Source: Methylobacterium iners
GTDB taxonomy: Bacteria; Pseudomonadota; Alphaproteobacteria; Rhizobiales; Beijerinckiaceae
NCBI RefSeq assembly: GCF_022179305.1
Contig: NZ_BPQP01000099.1
Location: 1-37,714, forward strand
Length of the DNA: 37,714 bases
Direction of reading: 5' to 3'
Within the stretch, counting starts at the first letter, position 1. Each line of letters begins with the position of its first letter. Of this stretch, positions 8,712 through 16,512 are shown piece after piece. A program made the translations under genes and the position numbers. Under the pieces are notes generated by a model, which saw nothing but the letters and a program-made list of their open reading frames with translations, was not told where the DNA came from and ran no database searches.

Positions 8712-9015
8712 GCGGACGTGGCGAAATCGGTAGACGCAGCAGACTTCATTGGAGTGCCCGGGCGGAAACGCCCGGAGTAGAACCGCTCAAAGTCGGGGAA
8801 AGCTAACGGGCAGCAGCTCTAGGCCAATCCCGAGCCAAGCCCCTGCCTCGCAGGCGGAAGGTGTAGAGACTGGACGGGCGGCACCTACGGCCGAAAGGCT
8901 AAGGTGAAGGGACAGTCCAGACCACGAACGCCGAATCGGCGGCGGCGAAAGCCGAAGTGGTAAGAAAATCTGCTTCCCATCGGGAGTGCGGGTTCAAGTC
9001 CCGCCGTCCGCACCA
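8712..9015 (+). tRNA. tRNA-Leu(UAA) interrupted by a group I intron
   Basis: The 5' exon (8712-8746, 35 nt) and 3' exon (8965-9015, 51 nt) join into an 86-nt class II tRNA. It has a perfect 7-bp acceptor stem (GCGGACG/CGTCCGC), a D arm, an anticodon stem GCAGA/TCTGC with loop CTTAAAA, a long variable arm (TCCC-ATC-GGGA), a T arm GCGGG-TTCAAGT-CCCGC, and an encoded CCA. The loop reads anticodon UAA, giving leucine. The insertion lies after the first anticodon base (U34), the same position as the well-known cyanobacterial and plastid tRNA-Leu(UAA) intron. A tRNA finder that does not allow introns would miss this gene. The tRNA also marks the left edge of the defence island. Confidence 0.92.
8747..8964 (+). 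ncRNA. Group I self-splicing intron in tRNA-Leu
   Basis: The ~218-nt intron begins right after a U (8746) and ends with G (8964), as group I introns require. A candidate guide sequence GAGT (8752-8755) pairs with the exon end ACTT, placing the conserved U-G wobble at the splice site. Hairpins with GAAA tetraloops fit P2 (CCGGGCG-GAAA-CGCCCGG, 8758-8775), P8 (GCC-GAAA-GGC inside ACCT/AGGT) and P9 (GGC-GAAA-GCC). The complementary ACTGGAC and CAGTCCAG segments fit the P3/P7 core. There is no homing endonuclease frame. The compact size and tRNA host suggest subgroup IC3. Confidence 0.87.
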
Positions 9016-9412
9016 GCGTGTTTGGTACACATCGGGCTCAGCATCGACGGTTGCGCGACGCTGATTGAGAGACGGCTTTTTCTACAGGTCCTAGACCCTT
9101 CCAAAGGACCTACCCGGTCTGTCGGAAAGACCCTCCTCTTCGCGCCTACCGGCTCGGCAGGCTCCAGCTCATCATGCGACCGGCAAACGCGTCCAAGAGA
9201 TCGCACGCGTCCACGTCGACCAGTGAAACTCGACCAAGCGAACCATCGACTGGTTAACGAGCAAGGATCATAAACCGCATGCCGTGCCGGTGCCGTCCAT
9301 CGCCGCCGAGCTGATCGAGTCGATCACACAGCTGATATTGAGTTTCGGCTCTGGCCCCGCGACAAGACGATCTGCACAATAATGCGTGACGACGCTAGAA
9401 GAGGCATGGTGA
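9016..9412. other. Degraded tRNA-flanking region
   Basis: Apart from a short integrase-like scrap (9251-9382, listed separately) I see no gene here. The region lies between the tRNA 3' end, a classic integration target, and the first defence gene. It probably contains the left junction of the island. I could not find a repeat of the tRNA 3' end further right in the window. Confidence 0.5.
9251..9382 (+). pseudogene. Possible tyrosine-integrase remnant
   Basis: The frame reads WLTSKDHKPHAVPVPSIAAE, then LIESI, up to a stop at 9380-9382. The pattern TK-x-x-KPHxVPLP-x-x-ELI is typical of the beta-strand region in the catalytic domain of phage and island integrases, just after the first catalytic Arg. 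No upstream or downstream integrase sequence is seen. If correct, it is the debris of an older element that used the adjacent tRNA-Leu as target. The match is short and could be coincidence. Confidence 0.35.
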
Positions 9413-12400
9413 GTGGCTGATCGATCGCGACGAAGGCGGCAGGGCTTTCTCGACCGCTTCCGGGTCGATGACGGTGCGCTTCGCCCACCCGATCGCCGCA
9501 CCGGACAGGTGGGGGTTTATGAAGGCGTCGGCGACGAAGGTCAGGCGGTCCTCATCAAGGTATGGCCTCGCTTCGCAAAGCAAGACGACCGCGACATCGA
9601 GGCGATCTGGCGGCACGAGATCCGCCAGCTGCACCGCATGGCCGGGCACCCCGACGCCCATGAAGTGATTGCCAAGCTGCACGACGCCGGCGAGGATAAG
9701 GACGGCTTCTACCTAGTGATTGATCCTGGCCAGCGTCGCCCGCTGGCTCCGATCCTGAACAACGCGCCGCGCGGCCATCGTCTGAGGCTGCCTCGCTCGC
9801 CGCAGAACCGCGATCTCATGTGGCGCAATCTGCGCCGGATCGCACTGGCGCTGGAGGCCCTCCATTCCGAGGGGCTGCTTCACCGAGACCTCGACGCCTG
9901 GTCGGTCCTGACCGCAGGCGGCGAAGAACCTGACTTCCAGCTGACCGGCTTCGAATGGTCGATGCGGCTGATGAGCACCGCTGCCGCTCAGAAGAGCGCC
10001 CTGCGCAAACCCGCAGAGACCGCCTCGTTCCGCACTGACTGGCACATGTTCGGTCGTCTTGCGGCGCAGCTGATTGAAGCCGACTGGTCGAGGGTCGAGC
10101 AGCTCGAGATCGCCGCATTCAACGTCTCCGACCATCTTCGCGCCAACGAGGTGCGCCTGCTGCGCCACCTGGCGGGGATCGAATACCTTGATCGGCTCGA
10201 CGGCGAGGTAGTGGTCGAGCGAATCGATCAGATCATCACCGAGCTCGCGTCTGACGTGGCCGGACGGGACATCAAGCTACACTTGGTCCTAGATCTCCGA
10301 TCCAACTCGGACCTAGGCCGCGCAATCATCACTCAGCTCGGCATCGATGCCCTGTCCGCGAGCACCGACATCCTGGCGCAATATGTCGAAGCGGACTTGG
10401 CGGGCACGCCACTCCTGCTCGGGGTGCGCCGTCCCCAGGACAGGTCGATGCGGTTGTTCCTGCGTGGCCATGACCTGCTCTACCGGATCGGCCGGTACAA
10501 GCCGCGCGAGGGGGACGAGACATGGGAGTATGGCTTCTGCGACTCCGTCGAACCCCGCGCGCCGGCGCCTGCGAGCCTTGTCGGCCAAATTGAAATCCCG
10601 TTCTCCATGCTCGACTTCATGACCAGACAGGAAGCGACCACTCGGTTCGCGCGCTCCCGCGGTCGGGTTCGATCTTGGGAAGAGGTCAGGGCCAAGCTGG
10701 AGGAAGCCGAGGCGCCCGCGACAGATGAGGAGCTCGTCCACCGAGCTTTGACGCTGACACTTATCATCGAGCTCCTGTTCGCGGTGGCTGAAGCCTTCCC
10801 GGTCGCGGTCGCATCGCCGCCGCCCGGCATCGACGTCGACGCCGACGAGGAGGTAATCTTCCTCACACCACGTCTCGACCCGGATCGGGAGGCACTGTCG
10901 GAGGCACTCGATCTCCGCTCGCCGGCCAATAGGCTGGTCGCCGCCCTCACCGACGACGCCGGTCGCCGAGAGGGCTGGACGCTCACCACCGGCGGCTCGC
11001 TCGGTGAGCGCTCGGCTCGCGACTCAGACTGGAAATTCGACCGTGTCATCAGACTTCCTGGTCGACAGCCGCTGTTTCGCTTCACCGGAGCAAATCGCCC
11101 CGATCTGTCAGACGAGCTGTACTTGGTGCCTGAAGACGCCGTAGGACGCGATGCGCAGCTGCGTCGGCGCCTGAAGGCGCTCGGAGCGCTACGCGGGCAC
11201 GCGGAACTGCTCAAGGTGCTCACCCGACCGGCGCGCGAGCTGGCGCAGAGCCACGACGCGCCGCTTCCTGATCCCGCCTTGGCAGGCTTAGACGACTCCA
11301 AGCGCGCCGCCTTGGCTCAGATCATCGCCATCCTGCCGCTATTCCTCGTCCAGGGCCCGCCCGGTGTCGGCAAGACGCGGCTTGTCCGACAGCTGGTAAG
11401 CGGCAGGTTCGTCGGCGACGCTGCAATGCGCTTGCTGATGAGCGCACAGAGCAATGCCGCGGTCGACCATCTGCTTTCCGAGGTCGTCCCCAAACTCATT
11501 CAGGGGCAGGACGACCCGCTGATCGTGCGCTGCCGATCCGGTCGAGAGGCCGAAGACCGATCGGATCTGACCGTGCCTAAGGTGTCGCGCGCTATCCTGA
11601 CCGATCTCGTCAAAAGCGACCTGGTCCAGTCGGCCCGCCCCAAGCTGCGCGACGAGCTGGTTCAGCTGGAGAAGAATGCGATCCGGGACGCTCGCCCGAA
11701 GGCGCAGACTGGCGGGCGCTCGCCTGCCGGCGTGCGCAACTTCGAAGGCGTGGTGATGCGGGCGGCCAATCTCGTCTTTGCGACCACCAACTCCGCCGAC
11801 CTTGAACGCCTGCTCGAAGAGCGCAGTCAGTTCGACTGGACCATCATCGAGGAGGCGGGAAAGGCGACGGGAAGTGAGCTGATCGCGCCCCAACTTCTCT
11901 CCCATCGCCGGCTGATGATCGGCGACCACAAGCAGCTGCCGCCCTTCGGCTCCGAGCAGATGGTCGCGCTGCTCAGCAAGCCCGAGAGCGTCGTGAAGGC
12001 GCTGCGGCGCGGTGCAGAGTATATCGGTCGATCACTGCGTGACGAGACCACCGAGACTATCCTCGACGAGATCGAGGATGATGAGGAGAGCGCGCCGGCG
12101 TTATGCGCCCGTGCAATCGAGGCAGTGACCCTGTTTCAAAGCCTCATCGAGGCCGAGTTCGAGCGCAACCGGACCAGGCCAGGTGTCACGTTCGCCGCGC
12201 GCCTCAACGAGCAGCACCGGATGCACCCGGTGATTGCCGAGATGATCGCGGGCGCCTTCTACAACGACAGTACCAGCCCGCCATTGATCACCCACCCGGA
12301 GGCGGCCGAACGGTTTCGGACCGAGACGTGTCCAATCCGCTCGCGCGACGAGCAGAAGCTGCCCAGCGCACCCATTGTGCTCGTGGACATGCCGGCGAAG

Positions 12401-12967
12401 CAGAAGAGCGCCGGCCAGGTCCTGGGCGAGCAGTCGCCGCGGTGGCACAACACGGTCGAGCGCGAAGCTGTGGCCCGTGTTCTCGAGCAGCTCGATGCCG
12501 TGCCAGGCGACGAGGCGCCAACACTCGCCATCCTGTCGCCGTACGCACAGCAAGTGAAGCGTTTGGGAGAACAGTTCGACGGTGAAGACGCCCTTTCCCC
12601 ACGCCACCGCGGCTTCCGATCTCCGACCGGCGACGACCGGTTTTGCTACACCGTGGACTCGTTCCAGGGCAGCGAGGCCGACATCACGATCGTGTCGCTG
12701 GTGCGCAACAACGATCACAGCAATATCAAGAGCGCGCTCGGCTTCCTGTCAGATTTCAGGCGCATGAACGTGTTGCTCAGCCGGGCGAAATGGCGGCTAA
12801 TTCTGGTCGGGTCGTTCGATTTCCTCGACGAGGTGCTTAAAGGTGCGCGGATCGCCGGCAAGAGCGAGCCAGTCGAGTTCCTCGGCTCGCTGTTCGACAC
12901 GTTCCAGACTGCCGAGGCGGGGACAATCATTCGACAGCCCTTCGCCAAGCTGGAGGGCAGGTCGTGA
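9413..12967 (+). CDS. mkoA: Mokosh type I MkoA-like kinase/SF1 helicase fusion (1184 aa)
   Basis: The start is GTG 9413, with AGAAGAGG about 7 bases upstream. Residues ~30-290 resemble a Ser/Thr protein kinase: an ATP-lysine-like K49 and an HRD motif (157-159) are present. However, the loop reads HRDLDAWSVL, lacking the usual Lys and Asn, and DFG is replaced by GFE (179-181), so catalysis is doubtful. The C-terminal half is a superfamily 1 Upf1/Dna2-type (COG1112) helicase with Walker A GPPGVGKT (648-655), Walker B IIEEAG (811-816), GDHKQLPP (837-844), EQHRMHP (933-939), VDSFQGSEAD (1081-1090) and a terminal LLSRAK motif. This architecture, followed directly by a phospholipase D-type gene, matches the reported Mokosh type I anti-phage system. 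The stop overlaps the next start (GTGA). Confidence 0.85.
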   Translation: MADRSRRRRQGFLDRFRVDDGALRPPDRRTGQVGVYEGVGDEGQAVLIKVWPRFAKQDDRDIEAIWRHEIRQLHRMAGHPDAHEVIAKLHDAGEDKDGFYLVIDPGQRRPLAPILNNAPRGHRLRLPRSPQNRDLMWRNLRRIALALEALHSEGLLHRDLDAWSVLTAGGEEPDFQLTGFEWSMRLMSTAAAQKSALRKPAETASFRTDWHMFGRLAAQLIEADWSRVEQLEIAAFNVSDHLRANEVRLLRHLAGIEYLDRLDGEVVVERIDQIITELASDVAGRDIKLHLVLDLRSNSDLGRAIITQLGIDALSASTDILAQYVEADLAGTPLLLGVRRPQDRSMRLFLRGHDLLYRIGRYKPREGDETWEYGFCDSVEPRAPAPASLVGQIEIPFSMLDFMTRQEATTRFARSRGRVRSWEEVRAKLEEAEAPATDEELVHRALTLTLIIELLFAVAEAFPVAVASPPPGIDVDADEEVIFLTPRLDPDREALSEALDLRSPANRLVAALTDDAGRREGWTLTTGGSLGERSARDSDWKFDRVIRLPGRQPLFRFTGANRPDLSDELYLVPEDAVGRDAQLRRRLKALGALRGHAELLKVLTRPARELAQSHDAPLPDPALAGLDDSKRAALAQIIAILPLFLVQGPPGVGKTRLVRQLVSGRFVGDAAMRLLMSAQSNAAVDHLLSEVVPKLIQGQDDPLIVRCRSGREAEDRSDLTVPKVSRAILTDLVKSDLVQSARPKLRDELVQLEKNAIRDARPKAQTGGRSPAGVRNFEGVVMRAANLVFATTNSADLERLLEERSQFDWTIIEEAGKATGSELIAPQLLSHRRLMIGDHKQLPPFGSEQMVALLSKPESVVKALRRGAEYIGRSLRDETTETILDEIEDDEESAPALCARAIEAVTLFQSLIEAEFERNRTRPGVTFAARLNEQHRMHPVIAEMIAGAFYNDSTSPPLITHPEAAERFRTETCPIRSRDEQKLPSAPIVLVDMPAKQKSAGQVLGEQSPRWHNTVEREAVARVLEQLDAVPGDEAPTLAILSPYAQQVKRLGEQFDGEDALSPRHRGFRSPTGDDRFCYTVDSFQGSEADITIVSLVRNNDHSNIKSALGFLSDFRRMNVLLSRAKWRLILVGSFDFLDEVLKGARIAGKSEPVEFLGSLFDTFQTAEAGTIIRQPFAKLEGRS

Positions 12968-14739
12968 GCTCGGTGCGGGTTGCCGTCCCGCTGTTTCGGG
13001 GCAAGCGCCGCTTTCACCTGGAAAAAGGCCGCCGCTGGAGCGTCGCCGAGCATATCGTCCTGGCCAGCCTCGTGGAACGGCCGAGCTCTGCCGATGACCT
13101 CGCCCGGGAAGGCCGGATGCACCGCCGCCTTGCATTGGAGATGCTCATTCGGCTGATGCGCGCGGGCTGGGTCGAGCTCCGGCCCGACGGCAGCGGGACC
13201 GTCTTCCAGGCCAGTCCGGCGGGCGTGGTCGCTGCAGCTCGCGCGGAGCTACCCGTGATCGCCCGTCCCCTGTCGCGCTGGATGAACTTCGTCGTCGACC
13301 GGATCACCGGCAGCATCTTCAAGCCGAGAGAGATGCCGTTCCTTCACCGCAACGCCGTGCAGGAGCGGGCAGAGCGCGAGGCAATCGTGTGGCTAGAGCC
13401 GCGTAAGATTGAAGCTCAATTCGAGATCCAAGACCTGGTTTCGCACCTCTTCCAGGAAGACGAGACCTTCGTCGCGCTCGATCCCGCCGGCGACCGCCTG
13501 ATGGAGCGGTTCGGCTTGGTACTAGTGCGTGGTGGGAGCGTCGAAGGCCTGCCCGAGCGAGCGCCCACCGCGCTGACCGAGGCAATCCGTCAAGCGGCCG
13601 CGAGCCACCGGCCATCCGGCAACAGTCGCGTCCCGACCTCCGAGCCGCGCCAAGCCGCCGTCCCCGGACCCGCCCTGCTTCCGGCGCGCCCGCTCGCCAT
13701 GGCCGCTGACGACCTGATCATCGGCGCCGATGAGAATGAGCAGGGGCTCCGGTCGCTGCTCGCTGACGCGCGCCAGCGCGTCATCCTCCACTCGACCTTT
13801 GTCAGCGCCGCAGCCTTCGCCAGGCTCAAGCCCGACCTGATCGCTGCGGCCCATCGTGGAGCGCGGGTGGACCTGCTCTGGGGAGAGAGCGACGACCCGC
13901 GCTCATCCGGCCGCTCACGCGCAGCCGTGGCCCAGCTGCGCGGCGACCTAGCCCGAACCGGGGAAGACGAACTCATCCGGTTGCACCCGTCATCGACTCG
14001 ATCGCATGCGAAATTCGTGATCGCTGACCGCCACGGCAAAGCACCGATCGCACTGCTCGGCTCGTGCAACTGGCTTTCCTCCGCGATGAAGCTGATCGAG
14101 GCCTCTGTACGGCTCCGGGACGCGGCGATCGTCGCCGATCTCCTCTTCCAGGCCGCCGAACTTAGCTGCGGGCGTGACGGTCACTGGACCGAACTCACCT
14201 CCGAGCTGGCGGCCTATGCTGCGCAGCTCGCTCGGACCGCGCGGACGGAGGTTAAGCCCGGCCAGCCCTTTGCCCGCCTCGTGCTCGGGCCGGCCCACAA
14301 AGCTTTTGTCTTGCAGGCAAAGGCACAAGCCGAAGCTCGCATCTTCGTCACAAGTCACCGCCTCTCAATCGCGGCTCGCCAAGCCGTCCTCATTCCGCTC
14401 GGCCGATCAGAGGCAACACAGGCAACGAAGGAGAAGCATGTCCCCGCACATCTGGCCTACGGACACGAGCCAGAGGCCAAGGAGCCGGATCGCGCAGCGA
14501 TCATCGCGGGTCTGGACATGACGGGCCTCGACTTGCAGCCCCAGGTCGCCCCATCCCTCCATGCCAAGGTGCTCGGGTGGGACGCGGACGACGTCGTGAT
14601 CTCGAGCCAGAACTGGCTTTCCGCCGATCCGTCAGACACCGATGTGCGGCGCGAGTTCGGCATCCATCTGCACAGCCCAGGTGTCGCCGAACTCGTTTCA
14701 GCCAAGCTGCTCGCTTGCTTCTCACCGGTTCAGGCCTGA
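12964..14739 (+). CDS. mkoB: Mokosh type I MkoB-like phospholipase D-family protein (591 aa)
   Basis: GTG 12964 overlaps the mkoA stop by four bases, indicating translational coupling. A winged-helix-like N-terminal segment (about residues 20-75) is followed by a linker. Two PLD-type repeats follow, each with an HxK motif: H348 in SHAKFVIADRHG, followed by LLGSCNWLSS, and H533 in LHAKVLGWD, followed by ISSQNWLSAD. Both HxK pairs and the downstream Ser/Asn residues are intact, so a nuclease or phosphodiesterase activity is plausible. In Mokosh the helicase and PLD protein act together against phage, and nucleic acid cleavage is the inferred role. Other PLD-helicase pairs exist (for example in DISARM), but the kinase-like fusion upstream favours Mokosh. 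Confidence 0.83.
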   Translation: MSSVRVAVPLFRGKRRFHLEKGRRWSVAEHIVLASLVERPSSADDLAREGRMHRRLALEMLIRLMRAGWVELRPDGSGTVFQASPAGVVAAARAELPVIARPLSRWMNFVVDRITGSIFKPREMPFLHRNAVQERAEREAIVWLEPRKIEAQFEIQDLVSHLFQEDETFVALDPAGDRLMERFGLVLVRGGSVEGLPERAPTALTEAIRQAAASHRPSGNSRVPTSEPRQAAVPGPALLPARPLAMAADDLIIGADENEQGLRSLLADARQRVILHSTFVSAAAFARLKPDLIAAAHRGARVDLLWGESDDPRSSGRSRAAVAQLRGDLARTGEDELIRLHPSSTRSHAKFVIADRHGKAPIALLGSCNWLSSAMKLIEASVRLRDAAIVADLLFQAAELSCGRDGHWTELTSELAAYAAQLARTARTEVKPGQPFARLVLGPAHKAFVLQAKAQAEARIFVTSHRLSIAARQAVLIPLGRSEATQATKEKHVPAHLAYGHEPEAKEPDRAAIIAGLDMTGLDLQPQVAPSLHAKVLGWDADDVVISSQNWLSADPSDTDVRREFGIHLHSPGVAELVSAKLLACFSPVQA

Positions 14740-14749
14740 ACAGGACGCC

Positions 14750-15361
14750 ATGCAGAACCATCCGAGCCGCGCGACCGATCACCTCCTATCCAAAATGTGG
14801 AAAACCAAAGGGTCGCGGTTCAACGCGCATGCCAGGCTACGCGCTCGCCACTGGGCCTCGATTCTCGCGACCTCGCTCCTGTCGATGTATCTGGCCGCAC
14901 TGTCGTTGTGCCAATTGACTTTCGCCGACACCTTGTCGCCCGTCGAGAACAAGATTTTGTCGATTGGAGGCGTGGTCGTCTCGATCTTCCTAATCATCAT
15001 CACCCTGGTCGAGACCGCGAAGAACTACTTGGGTGACGCCGAGAAGATGCACCTGAGCGCGCTAGCGATCTCAGAACTCTACAATCGGTTCCAGGCGCTA
15101 ACTATGGATGAAGCCGATGCGCAGCGGCTGAAGTTCAACGACGGCTATAGTGATGCACTTAAAGCTATTCCCGTCGACCATAAGGATATCGACTACAAGC
15201 GCTTCATGATCCGATCATCTCAGGACCTCAACATCACCGGCCTGCGCTACGGAGCGCTCGTTTTGGAATATGTCTTCCGCTGGCTGTGGGAGTTCAGCCT
15301 CTACCTCGCGCTTATCCTGTTGCCGCTCATCTCCCTAATCATCTTCCTCCTGTACCGGTGA
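14750..15361 (+). CDS. SLATT-type two-transmembrane protein (203 aa)
   Basis: The start ATG 14750 lies 10 bp after the mkoB stop, so it is probably co-transcribed. There is a basic N-terminus (ARLRARHWAS), then two adjacent hydrophobic helices (about residues 37-58 and 71-92) separated by a short loop. A helical cytosolic stretch with ALAISELYNRF follows, and a further hydrophobic segment at about 177-202. The N-terminal pattern matches the SLATT family, membrane proteins predicted to be pore-forming effectors in nucleotide-signalled conflict systems. A membrane-disrupting role here is an inference. A third gene of this kind is not part of the standard two-gene Mokosh type I locus. Read from further upstream (14642) the frame would run inside mkoB, which I reject. 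Confidence 0.72.
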   Translation: MQNHPSRATDHLLSKMWKTKGSRFNAHARLRARHWASILATSLLSMYLAALSLCQLTFADTLSPVENKILSIGGVVVSIFLIIITLVETAKNYLGDAEKMHLSALAISELYNRFQALTMDEADAQRLKFNDGYSDALKAIPVDHKDIDYKRFMIRSSQDLNITGLRYGALVLEYVFRWLWEFSLYLALILLPLISLIIFLLYR

Positions 15362-15764
15362 CCCGAGGTTAGCCATTGATCCGCCCGCGGCCAGATCGAC
15401 CCGGCTCTGAATCGGGATACACCCCGGGAAGCGGTACTGCTCGTCATGATATAGCTAAGTGCGATAAGCGCCGGAGAAGCTTAGTCGCTCCAGGATGACT
15501 CGGATGTCCGTCGCGAATTGCGCCCGCGAATGTTTGTAGCGCGACGCACATTTTTCTGCGACTTTCGCGACGCTCAACAGCCCGCGATCTGAAGTATTAC
15601 GAAGCTGTCGCGAAAACCCTCGTTTTCTGGCCTGCATCGACCGCGCTTCGGAACCGAACCCATCCCGGGCTTGCTCGGCTCGAAAAGTCGTCCAGAAAAG
15701 TGTGCTCAGAAAATCCGCTACGTGGTAAGTTTCTGGTGCAGTAGGAGCTACGGAGCCGCGATCG
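15362..15764. other. Non-coding junction with candidate recombinase-site repeats
   Basis: No gene is supported. The stretch holds three copies of GTCGCGAA(A): 15510-15517 direct, 15563-15571 inverted and 15607-15615 direct. It also has an inverted pair TTTTCTGG (15623-15630)/CCAGAAAA (15692-15699), all immediately upstream of a serine recombinase gene. Resolvase res sites typically sit just upstream of the resolvase gene and contain several paired repeats, so this is a reasonable candidate. The assignment is inference. Confidence 0.4.
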
Positions 15765-16406
15765 ATGCTGATCGGGTACATGCGAGTGTCCACGGGCGAT
15801 CAAAGCTTGGACCTGCAGCGCGACGCGCTGGAGGAGGCTGGCTGCGAGCGCGTCTTCGAGGACGTGGCGAGCGGTGCCGTGATCTCTCGTCCGGGTCTGA
15901 GCCGCGCGCTCGATCACGCCAGGTCTGGCGACACGATCGTGGTCTGGAAGCTCGACCGGATCGGCCGGTCATTGGCGCACGTCGTGCAGCTCGTCTCGGA
16001 GCTTCGCGACCGTGGGATAGGCTTTCGCGTGATCACAGGAGACATCGACACGACCAGCAGCACGGGGCGGCTCGTCTTCGGCATCTTCGCAACCTTAGCC
16101 GAGTTCGAGCGTGACCTCATTCGGGAGCGCACGAGGGCTGGCCTAGCCGCGGCCCGAGCTCGTGGTCGCCGCGGCGGTCGTCCCCGCAGCATGACAAAAG
16201 CCAAACTGAAGACCGCCATGGCCATGATGGCTGATCCCGAAAACTCTGCGCGCGACGTTGCTGAGCAACTTGGGGTGTCGCTGTCCACTCTCTACAGCTA
16301 CGTCGACGGGAAAGGGCAACCCAAGGAGGGCGCGCGTCAGCTCCTCGCGAGCGCGACGGCTAGACGAATGGGTGCTCAGGTCATGGCAGAAGGAGCGGCG
16401 GAGTGA
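15765..16406 (+). CDS. Serine recombinase, resolvase/invertase family (213 aa)
   Basis: The catalytic domain begins MLIGYMRVSTGDQSLDLQRD, with the nucleophile Ser in the conserved Y-x-RVST motif. The Arg-rich active-site region (WKLDRIGRS, and FERDLIRERT in the long E helix) is intact. A helix-turn-helix DNA-binding domain follows at about residues 140-190 (SARDVAEQLGVSLSTLYSYV). The size fits small resolvases and DNA invertases. It lies between the Mokosh-like and GTPase modules and may have mediated cassette acquisition or inversion. No transposase is nearby. The start is ATG 15765, with AGGAG (15747-15751) somewhat far upstream. Confidence 0.88.
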   Translation: MLIGYMRVSTGDQSLDLQRDALEEAGCERVFEDVASGAVISRPGLSRALDHARSGDTIVVWKLDRIGRSLAHVVQLVSELRDRGIGFRVITGDIDTTSSTGRLVFGIFATLAEFERDLIRERTRAGLAAARARGRRGGRPRSMTKAKLKTAMAMMADPENSARDVAEQLGVSLSTLYSYVDGKGQPKEGARQLLASATARRMGAQVMAEGAAE

Positions 16407-16512
16407 TGAAGCCGATTGTAGGCACGCGGAGGGAGCGACTAACCGAAGCCCGCCCTGCTCCGGTTACCAGATCGAAGAGGCGCGCGCCTCGCTCACCGGG
16501 GAGAGCCGCCTG

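Noticed and set aside
10480-11301. Minus-strand frame of 273 aa opposite the kinase/helicase gene
   Set aside because: Ser/Arg-rich shadow frame; the plus-strand protein has clear helicase motifs.
9413-14739. DISARM or a plain restriction-type PLD/helicase pair
   Set aside because: No methyltransferase or DUF1998-type gene is present, and the kinase-like fusion fits Mokosh type I better.
15670-15735. Resemblance to a Tn3-family terminal repeat (CAGAAAA and a terminal TAAG)
   Set aside because: Only short words match; no opposite end or transposase is present in the window.
15455-15793. Minus-strand frame upstream of the serine recombinase, considered as a transposase fragment
   Set aside because: No transposase motif, and it overlaps the recombinase start and repeat-rich control region.
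16258-16512. N-terminal extension of the metallophosphoesterase to an upstream ATG
   Set aside because: The added 85 residues overlap the recombinase gene and are Arg/Ser-rich; the metal motif begins right after ATG 16513.
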